DNA of 11,374 bases, taken from Candidatus Bathyarchaeota archaeon. GTDB lineage: Archaea > Asgardarchaeota > Lokiarchaeia > Sigyniarchaeales > Sigyniarchaeaceae. The translations under genes were made by a program, and so were the position numbers. Each line of letters begins with the position of its first letter. Position 1 is the first letter of the stretch. Positions 6,406-11,374 of the stretch are shown here, piece by piece. Under the pieces are notes generated by a model. It did not search any database. It was not told where the DNA came from and was given only the letters and a program-made list of their open reading frames with translations. The stretch lies in NCBI GenBank assembly GCA_014729935.1, contig WJJB01000356.1, forward strand, positions 1 to 11,374. Reading direction: 5' to 3'.

Positions 6406-7731
6406 GCTCATCTTCCAGAGTTTCCTGATGGCACCGCTCATGATGTATTGCTGGATCTGGCGGGTTCCCCCCACGACCTCTTGGATGCGCGAGATACCGA
6501 GCAAATCTTGCATGAGGGTGTTATCACCAACGCCAGCGCCACCCATGAGATTTGCCAGCTCGTAACAGGCACGTTCAGATAAGATCGCACAATGATACTT
6601 GAGCTGCGAGGCCTGTACGACCAATGCCTGTGTTAAAGCACCTGGGATTTCCCCCTTGAATTGTTTCACGAGCGAGTCATATTCCCTGCAGAAACTGAGC
6701 ACGGCTAGGGTCATGTTACTGATTTTTGCATAGTAATCTGCCAACAAGAACCCGACGCCTTGATGCTTGATGATTTCCTTGCCCATCTGTTCTCGAATGT
6801 TGGTATATATCGCTGCATGTGTGAATGCACCCCATGCTTCAGCAATATCCAAGACGGCTATTCCCATTCTCTCTGGAACGAGTCCCTCGAATAATCCGTA
6901 TTTACCTTTTCCGACATCGCATAAAATGCGGTCGTTTGGAACGAAGGTATTATTGAATGTTTCCTTCCCAATTTGGATCCTGGGCACCCATGGAATGTAT
7001 GCGCGTTCCACCTTCACGCTATCATCAGGAAGAACCACGAGACTCTGGGACATCATCTTGTCAGAGTCTGGTGCTGCTGGATCTTCGGTACCGTAAACAA
7101 CTGCATATTTTGACCTTGGAGCGTTTGTGTTATAACACTTGACTCCCGTGAGCCTGATTCCATCTTCCGAACGCTTGGCAACGGTATCCAAGTGGACCGC
7201 ATCGGATCCCTTTGTTGGTTCCGTGATGCAGATGCATCCCACTTCTTGACCAGTTACCAGTTCCTTGAGTGCCTTCAATGGAGCATCACGATTCTCGTGA
7301 TGGTGCAGGATCGGATTGATGCAAAGCACCGTGGCTCCCATTGCCATGTTGAAACTTGGATCAAATAAGTCCACTGCCAAGCAGCGGAAGAATTCATAGG
7401 TAAGCCCATATTTGCTCCCGTAATCGACATCAACCATGTCAAAGTTAGTGCCCCGGGTCACGTACCCCTTCGCACCGAAGTCCTTTATCCATGGGTAAAA
7501 ATCATCATCATGGGTGATTCCATTTGGTTCCATGGTTTTCCGCTCGTACTTCAAGCAGAAACGTTGGATCTTGTTAAAGAAAGATTTTTCTTCATCCCTG
7601 AGCAATGCCATGAAGTTAGCATTCACGAATGCATAGCGCCTCTTCAAGGTAAGAGCCTCGAGGACTTCATCAGGGAGAATTTGAGAGTCCATCTTCTTCA
7701 ATAACGGGTTAGATTCTGTATCGTCAGACAT
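6403..7731 (-). CDS. Acyl-CoA dehydrogenase
   Basis: 442 residues, a flavoenzyme that introduces a 2,3 double bond into an acyl-CoA and passes electrons to ETF. Helical N-domain to about 165; beta domain with CITEPTKGSDAVHLDT (168-183, matching the TEPxxGSD FAD/substrate signature) and GVKCYNTNA (196-204); C-terminal helical domain ending in MGGAGVGDNTLMQDLLGISR and VVGGTRQIQQYIM. The usual catalytic glutamate of the YEGT motif is Gly421 (VVGGT). Glu287 in VPERMGIA occupies the isovaleryl-CoA/long-chain dehydrogenase position and is the likely base. The open frame extends 39 codons upstream, but AAGGAG 9 bases before ATG 7731, followed by an acidic MSDDTESN start, supports 7731. It lies between the transporter and the synthase/DUF35-thiolase pair on the same strand, so it probably acts on the same acyl-CoA series. 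Substrate unknown. Confidence 0.93.
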   Translation of the reverse strand: MSDDTESNPLLKKMDSQILPDEVLEALTLKRRYAFVNANFMALLRDEEKSFFNKIQRFCLKYERKTMEPNGITHDDDFYPWIKDFGAKGYVTRGTNFDMVDVDYGSKYGLTYEFFRCLAVDLFDPSFNMAMGATVLCINPILHHHENRDAPLKALKELVTGQEVGCICITEPTKGSDAVHLDTVAKRSEDGIRLTGVKCYNTNAPRSKYAVVYGTEDPAAPDSDKMMSQSLVVLPDDSVKVERAYIPWVPRIQIGKETFNNTFVPNDRILCDVGKGKYGLFEGLVPERMGIAVLDIAEAWGAFTHAAIYTNIREQMGKEIIKHQGVGFLLADYYAKISNMTLAVLSFCREYDSLVKQFKGEIPGALTQALVVQASQLKYHCAILSERACYELANLMGGAGVGDNTLMQDLLGISRIQEVVGGTRQIQQYIMSGAIRKLWKMS

Positions 7732-8023
7732 CTTGTTTGTCTCCTTTCTCTGAAACTTGCCGTAACCCTCCCGCGCGTGCCTTGATCCGCTATTGTGAAG
7801 TGTCGCACGCTGCAGGTAGTAGTTAGCTTGTACCATCCAACAAGACATAAAAATATATCTAAAACGTCAGCGCTTCAAGTGCTCATGATCGTTGTTCCTC
7901 GCAACGTCAATAATTAACCACACAACAAATACAGGAACATTCGACTTTTCCCAAATGATTCGTGATTTGATCACTAAATGCAGCATCTTGGTCGAATTAC
8001 TCGTGGGTTTCCAATTATTGCAC
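7732..8023 (-). promoter_or_regulatory. Spacer with candidate acyl-CoA dehydrogenase promoter
   Basis: 292 bases between transporter and dehydrogenase. The minus strand has an A/T tract, AGATATATTTTTATG (7846-7860), the best TATA-like box here, which would start a transcript near 7825 with a leader of about 95 bases. AAGGAG at 7741-7746 is the dehydrogenase ribosome binding site. A small palindrome GTGAT-TTG-ATCAC sits at 7962-7974, about 100 bases upstream of the TATA box, and could be a regulator site. No small gene is supported. The separate promoter suggests the dehydrogenase is not simply read through from the transporter. Confidence 0.45.
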
Positions 8024-9379
8024 CTAGATTATGCCCCGGATCATCGCGAAAATCGTGAGAAATAAGCTACTCGTGGCGAGATGGACAAGCGTTATCTTGG
8101 AACCATTTCTGAGTAAAGTCTTGTAATTAAATTTCTCAATCCCATTTTTCTCAGCAAGATTTAGTGTAACCAAGTCACATGCCGCCCCCTGCGGCAAGAA
8201 GTTAGAGCCAATATTGATACCAAGCAAGAAGGCTAACAGGATTATTTCAGGGACTGAGTCAAACCCGCGGTTGATGACGAATATCTGGTCAAGCAATGTG
8301 ATGAAAACAATCGCCGTGGGGACTTGAGCCAAGAATCCCGAGAGTATCGCGATCAGGAACAGTATCGTGATAGCAGCGATTAATAAATTATCGGATAGTA
8401 TCGCTCCAACACCCTCACCTATGGTCTTGAACGTGCCGTTGAAACTCATGGTTCCAATTACCACCATGATGCTCACCAAGAAAATGATAACCTTCCAATC
8501 AATTTCCTTGAGCAATTCGGTGAACTGCTTCCGGTTGAGTAGGGCCATAAGCGCAGCTCCCACCAGCGCAACCAAGTATGCTTCGGTGAAAATTACCAAA
8601 CAAGTAACCACCCCACCAAAATACATGAAATTCTTGATGAAATCCTTCCTATCAATTATCACCAATCCCGGATCCATGATTTTCAGGATGAGTTTGCTGC
8701 GTTCCTTCGTGGGAGGTGCTTGCTTCCGGAGCATGAAGAAATCAAGCAATCCCAGCGTGAGGAATAATGCACCGAAAAGCATCGGGGTTAACCGGGCAAC
8801 AAACCACTTAACATCTAGGTCAAATACAGATGAAATCAGGATGTTTTCAGCCGAGGAGAATGGCGTGTAGAGGGAGCCAATATTGATGGTGAAGCTAATG
8901 CCGTAAAGGTAGGGTCCCGCGTTTATTTCCAAGATCTTGCTTGCACGGATCACGAGTGGAACGAAGATGATGGCAACGGTGATATCTGAAATGATCGATG
9001 CTGAAAGGCACGAGACAAAGCAAGTCAGGTAGAAAAACTTGCGATGGTTACCCTTGGTCACTCGAAGCACCTTCAAGACCAGCCATTGGAAGAGCTTGTT
9101 CCTTTCCGCCATTGAAATGATTATTTGCATTGATGACAGGAAAATCAAGGCATCGAACTCGATGTGGTTGGCAAAGGCAAAGAACTTGTAGGAAACAACA
9201 TCCTCGGTTCCTGGTGGTATTCCCCACATCACATCTGGGATGAACATGATGGCAACAAGTACCGCGGTAACAGCAGCGATAATTGAAACACTCACGTAAT
9301 CCCATTCCTCTTTCGTGAACACGATCATGATGATCGCAAATAACACGAGTGAAACTACAACGGATACTATTTCCGACAT
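8024..9379 (-). CDS. ArsB/NhaD-type (IT superfamily) ion transporter
   Basis: 451 residues, almost entirely membrane helices, in the inverted-repeat plan of the ion transporter superfamily (ArsB, NhaD, P protein, CitM, SLC13). The first repeat has CLSASIISDITVAIIFVPLVI (123-144) then GSLYTPFSSAENILISS (168-184). The second has DWKVIIFLVSIMVVIGTM (294-311), SGFLAQVPTAIVFITLL (347-363) and LGINIGSNFLPQGAACDLV (386-404). In ArsB and NhaD the hairpins read SAFxDN and GDPPN-like; here they read SASIISDI, SSAEN and SGFLAQ, so some polar ligands differ. Candidate cargoes are arsenite, sodium/proton exchange or an organic anion, and sequence alone does not choose. ATG 9379 is the only reasonable start; AGGAG lies 13 bases upstream, a long gap. 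TTTTAAAA at 9441-9448 is a good TATA box. It may feed or balance the acyl-CoA genes downstream, but that link is positional only. Confidence 0.85.
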   Translation of the reverse strand: MSEIVSVVVSLVLFAIIMIVFTKEEWDYVSVSIIAAVTAVLVAIMFIPDVMWGIPPGTEDVVSYKFFAFANHIEFDALIFLSSMQIIISMAERNKLFQWLVLKVLRVTKGNHRKFFYLTCFVSCLSASIISDITVAIIFVPLVIRASKILEINAGPYLYGISFTINIGSLYTPFSSAENILISSVFDLDVKWFVARLTPMLFGALFLTLGLLDFFMLRKQAPPTKERSKLILKIMDPGLVIIDRKDFIKNFMYFGGVVTCLVIFTEAYLVALVGAALMALLNRKQFTELLKEIDWKVIIFLVSIMVVIGTMSFNGTFKTIGEGVGAILSDNLLIAAITILFLIAILSGFLAQVPTAIVFITLLDQIFVINRGFDSVPEIILLAFLLGINIGSNFLPQGAACDLVTLNLAEKNGIEKFNYKTLLRNGSKITLVHLATSSLFLTIFAMIRGII

Positions 9380-9440
9380 GGCTTATTTCAAGCTCCTGGA
9401 ATTCGGGCGAATGAATCGGTCAACAAGGGCGTTTCCAATC

Positions 9441-9448
9441 TTTTAAAA
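9441..9448 (-). promoter_or_regulatory. TATA box candidate for the transporter
   Basis: TTTTAAAA preceded on the minus strand by CGG (CGGTTTTAAAAG). Transcription would start near 9418, leaving a leader of about 39 bases that contains AGGAG. The box is self-complementary and could also serve the plus strand, but no plus-strand gene is well supported there. Confidence 0.5.
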
Positions 9449-9472
9449 CCGAAAGGAATGGAGAAAGTATTG

Positions 9473-9486
9473 GCAGCCATGGCTGC
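9473..9486. promoter_or_regulatory. 14-bp perfect palindrome upstream of transporter promoter
   Basis: GCAGCCATGGCTGC is perfectly self-complementary with no spacer and is followed on the plus strand by TTTTT (9487-9491). It lies about 25 bases upstream of the transporter TATA box, where an activator or repressor dimer could bind. The T run makes it look like a plus-strand terminator, but no plus-strand gene ends here and a hairpin without a loop cannot close fully. Operator is the better guess. Confidence 0.4.
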
Positions 9487-9641
9487 TTTTTCTCCCGTGG
9501 TACCTTGAACGGTATCATCCCTTTAAATCCTTGCAGGAAATGTACCAACGACATCTAAATGAACTTCACCTTCATGAAGTGGGAAAAGAAAAAGCAATTA
9601 ATACCTCCCATGGCTGGAAAATGGAAGGAAATTCGAACAAT

Positions 9642-9908
9642 CTACTTGCTTTTCAACTCGAAGAGCACGGTGCCGTTGGGTATTATGAACTTGTCTTTCT
9701 GCTTGATAACGACCGTGTGGAAATAGTCAGCCAATCCCAAAAATCCCCTGATGACCGACTCATCCTCGTCAAACTCAAAAGTGAGTACTACCGTGCAACG
9801 CGAATCGTTGATGTTGATGTTCTTGTATACGCGCTCATCGATCAATGGAATCTTGAGCTCATTCACGATCTCGTAAGTCCTTTTCAGAAACAACTCTTTC
9901 TTAGCCAT
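9642..9908 (-). CDS. Small hypothetical protein, 88 residues
   Basis: Starts MAKKELFLKRTYEIV and ends KDKFIIPNGTVLFELKSK. It is rich in Lys, Glu, Ile and Val, with no signal peptide or membrane helix, and alternates an N-terminal helix (5-18), strands around TVVLTFEFDEDE (39-50), a helix-like GFLGLADYFHTVV, and a final strand, so it is probably a small alpha/beta cytoplasmic protein. I do not recognise the family. The ATG at 9908 has GTGAT 4 bases upstream, the same arrangement as glnA, and a TATA-like ATTAAATAA at 9955-9963 at the right distance; a GTG at 9917 is a weaker start. A 134-codon frame lies opposite it on the plus strand (9531-9935) but lacks comparable signals. It is separated from the transporter by 262 bases with its own promoter. 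Confidence 0.65.
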   Translation of the reverse strand: MAKKELFLKRTYEIVNELKIPLIDERVYKNININDSRCTVVLTFEFDEDESVIRGFLGLADYFHTVVIKQKDKFIIPNGTVLFELKSK

Positions 9909-9954
9909 TATGATCACATCTCGAGGTTTATTTAGTCAACATATTGCATACATG

Positions 9955-9963
9955 TTATTTAAT
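9955..9963 (-). promoter_or_regulatory. TATA box candidate for the small hypothetical gene
   Basis: On the minus strand ATTAAATAA, preceded by the purine-rich GATAAT. A transcript starting about 26 bases downstream (near 9933) would have a leader of about 25 bases containing GTGAT. This consistent spacing is the main support for the minus-strand gene over its antisense rival. Confidence 0.5.
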
Positions 9964-10252
9964 ATTATCGCGGGCACGCGCTTCCACGCAAGGCTTGCAG
10001 GTGCTTAACCATGCAACTTTGATATTTTTACTTATCATGGTTAGCAATTCCAGAATCTGGGTTGAAACGAGGCAATGAGCCAATCATTCATCCAACCCAG
10101 CAAACTCTTTAATGCATCAAGTGTATTAAGAGTATCCTTGTAGTATCTGGATCTTACTTCTTTTGATAGCCATTGAAATGGTACCTAGCCTTGAACTTCG
10201 AACGTGTAATTATCCGAGATATCCCTCATCGAGAATTAGATACAACGAATAA
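9964..10252. other. Gene-free spacer upstream of the winged-helix gene
   Basis: About 290 bases between divergent genes. A short GC-rich patch (9969-10010) holds the near-palindrome GCAAG-G-CTTGC (9988-9998). AT-rich runs occur around 10019-10034 and 10130. GAGATATCCC at 10216-10225 is the only TATA-like sequence close enough to serve a leaderless GTG start at 10253, and it is weak. No tRNA cloverleaf, repeat array or small gene was recognised. Confidence 0.4.
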
Positions 10253-10789
10253 GTGGTGGACAACATCCCAGATAGCAACGAAATAGGAGCTGGAAAGAAC
10301 CCCGGGATCTTGCAGGATCCAGTGGTAGATCCGCTTAACTTGGTGAAAGATGACAGGCCGTGGACGGTAAAATTAATGGAACGGGTCCAAAAATTCGTGC
10401 TTTCTGATGAAGCAAAGCTCACGATCTTGAAAAAGATGGCTGATGGGGAATGGCACGATCTCACGTCTTTATGGCGAGTTGCCAAGAAGAATCGACCAAT
10501 AGGACTCGTTGGGGTTGGCATGATCCTTAAAAAACTAGAAGAAAGTGCTGGAGTGCCCTTATTCGAGATGGGTGGTTCGGATATACACGATCTCGGACAA
10601 GTGGAATCGTCGTGGAAAATCCGGGATGAATTTATCGGCATCTTGCGCGCCGGGGTTGGAACGGTGCCAAGCAAGGGAGGGGAAACCCTAAACAGGTTGC
10701 ATCTTGTCCAACGGCACCGTCTCCAGCAAAATATGGGACGTGGAGTGCACGTGGATGGAAAAAATCCAAATGGAACATCCGATGAATAA
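10253..10789 (+). CDS. Probable winged-helix DNA-binding protein
   Basis: 178 residues. A disordered acidic N-terminus (about 1-35) is followed by helices from 36-62 (WTVKLMERVQKFVL, then DEAKLTILKKMADGEW). A helix-turn-helix-like part follows (HDLTSLWRVAKKNRPIGLVGVGMILKKLEESAGV, 68-101), and PLFEMGG...SSWKIRDEFIGIL (102-131) looks like the wing and closing helix. The tail (135-178) is basic and low in structure. This order fits an archaeal winged helix as a transcription factor or chromatin-type protein; family not identified. An in-frame stop just upstream forces the start to 10253 or later; GTG GTG lie in tandem and no ribosome binding site is visible, so a leaderless message is possible. 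It converges with the four-helix membrane protein gene. Its target is unknown; autoregulation or control of neighbours is conjecture. Confidence 0.65.
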   Translation: MVDNIPDSNEIGAGKNPGILQDPVVDPLNLVKDDRPWTVKLMERVQKFVLSDEAKLTILKKMADGEWHDLTSLWRVAKKNRPIGLVGVGMILKKLEESAGVPLFEMGGSDIHDLGQVESSWKIRDEFIGILRAGVGTVPSKGGETLNRLHLVQRHRLQQNMGRGVHVDGKNPNGTSDE

Positions 10790-10834
10790 TAATACCACTT
10801 TTTCACGAACATACCTGGTGGAGACCTTGCTACT

Positions 10835-10900
10835 GGTTGAATTACCATGCTCTAACCGAAACTAAACCAAAGGACGTGGTTTTCTTTCACTAGAACGGAT
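10835..10900 (+). repeat. Dispersed 3' element, copy 2
   Basis: 66 bases aligned with 3423-3480: shared GGTTGAAYTACCA at the left, CTAAC and ACTAAA in the loop, and TTYTCTTTCRC...AACGGAT at the right. ACCATG pairs with CGTGGT (one G-T pair) and then CTC with GGA in part, giving a stem of about nine pairs with one mismatch. It starts 46 bases after the winged-helix stop and ends 6 bases before the stop of the convergent gene, the same setting as copy 1. Confidence 0.5.
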
Positions 10901-10906
10901 ATCATT

Positions 10907-11365
10907 TCATTGCACCCTGACGAATGATATGATGTTTGAAACAGAGAATAAAACGAGAGCATAGAATCCAGGTCCAAGTAACGAGAACAAGATCCCCCGG
11001 TAGGTGGAAAAGACTAATAGCAGCAAGTAAATGGTAAAGTGCACCATAGTGAAGATGGCTGATAGAATGAAGAACCTCTTCGCGTTTTTTGGCACGTTGC
11101 CGGGGGTTGATGCGGAAATGGTCATGGCAGTGCTTGCAAGATATGATATGGTCGTGATCCACGCTATCAAGCAAGATGGCCATTGCAATGTTAGCATGTT
11201 TACCGAACCTGCCGTGCTGGTGTATCCCCACGTGTAAAACCTGATAGAATCACCAATTCCCGCTGGTATCATGGAGATATACAGATCGATAGGTCCTAGG
11301 GAACCAATGATGATGAATACAATCATGAGGGCGCCAGTGATCGCCCCAAGTTTTCTTATTGCCAC
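10907..11365 (-). CDS. Four-helix membrane protein of unknown function, possibly 5'-partial
   Basis: 152 residues from a GTG at 11365; the frame stays open to the window edge (11374), so the real start may lie outside. Four hydrophobic segments: about 8-25, 63-85, 97-119 and 122-147. The loop between the first two (26-62, with SMIPAGIGDSIRFYTWGYTS) is the only long one and probably faces outside; the stretch 86-96 (STPGNVPKNAK) is short, basic and likely cytoplasmic. This tetraspan-like plan with a W-containing first outer loop occurs in many archaeal orphan membrane proteins. No catalytic or binding motif is seen and I do not recognise a family. It converges on the winged-helix gene, with copy 2 of the 3' element between them. 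Confidence 0.65.
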   Translation of the reverse strand: MAIRKLGAITGALMIVFIIIGSLGPIDLYISMIPAGIGDSIRFYTWGYTSTAGSVNMLTLQWPSCLIAWITTISYLASTAMTISASTPGNVPKNAKRFFILSAIFTMVHFTIYLLLLVFSTYRGILFSLLGPGFYALVLFSVSNIISFVRVQ

Positions 11366-11374
11366 GTGTTATAC

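Noticed and set aside
7732..7848. 39-codon N-terminal extension of the acyl-CoA dehydrogenase frame
   Set aside because: AAGGAG lies inside it, 9 bases before the ATG at 7731, and the extension has an unusual composition (SCWMVQANYYLQ...) unlike the family.
9964..10252. tRNA or other structured RNA gene
   Set aside because: No acceptor stem, T-loop GGTTCRA or anticodon arm could be assembled; only a short 11-base near-palindrome is present.
10210..10848. Minus-strand 212-codon frame opposite the winged-helix gene
   Set aside because: Composition (many Cys, Arg, Ser, Pro and Phe in patches) is typical of an antisense shadow; the plus-strand protein has a coherent fold.
1..11374. CRISPR array, insertion sequence, integrase or toxin-antitoxin pair
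   Set aside because: No regularly spaced repeats, no transposase or recombinase motifs, and no paired small genes with overlapping starts were found.

Overview
The window reads as a piece of an archaeal chromosome, most likely from an Asgard (Promethearchaeota) lineage of middling GC content. The evidence is indirect. Ribosome binding sites are GGTGAT- or AAGGAG-type, short TATA-like boxes lie upstream of several genes, and a small surface protein has a signal peptide and a C-terminal PGY-plus-helix anchor. A thiolase / HMG-CoA-synthase-like / DUF35 set and small orphan membrane proteins fit as well. There is no rRNA or other marker here, so the lineage is an inference. No tRNA, rRNA, CRISPR array, insertion sequence or phage gene was seen.

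Layout. 1-653 (minus): secreted or surface protein anchored by a C-terminal helix. 654-938: divergent control region with a 21-bp perfect inverted repeat. 939-2291 (plus): type I glutamine synthetase, glnA. 2292-2756: a small membrane-protein reading frame that appears broken by one base at a T run. 2757-3422 (plus): ICMT/PEMT-family membrane methyltransferase. From 9379 down to 3522, four genes lie on the minus strand in the order ArsB/NhaD-type ion transporter, acyl-CoA dehydrogenase, HMG-CoA-synthase-like protein fused to DUF35, SCP2-type thiolase. 9642-9908 (minus): small hypothetical protein. 10253-10789 (plus): probable winged-helix DNA-binding protein. 10907-11365 (minus, possibly running off the window): four-helix membrane protein.

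The coherent unit is the acyl-CoA block at 3522-7731. The thiolase start lies 2 bases past the stop of the fused synthase/DUF35 gene, and its ribosome binding site is inside that gene's last codons, so the two should be made together. Known archaeal thiolase, HMG-CoA synthase and DUF35 proteins form one complex that shares a CoA site; here DUF35 is covalently joined to the synthase-like protein. Two of the three expected HMG-CoA synthase catalytic residues are not seen, and an acyl-CoA dehydrogenase with a relocated catalytic glutamate lies just upstream. I therefore favour an uncharacterised acyl-CoA-handling pathway over a plain mevalonate-pathway pair.

The most interesting non-coding signal is a roughly 60-bp element that follows stop codons. 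Two clear copies (3423-3480 and 10835-10900) and two shorter look-alikes (after glnA and after the acyl-CoA dehydrogenase) share a TTACCAC...CGTG core that can fold.
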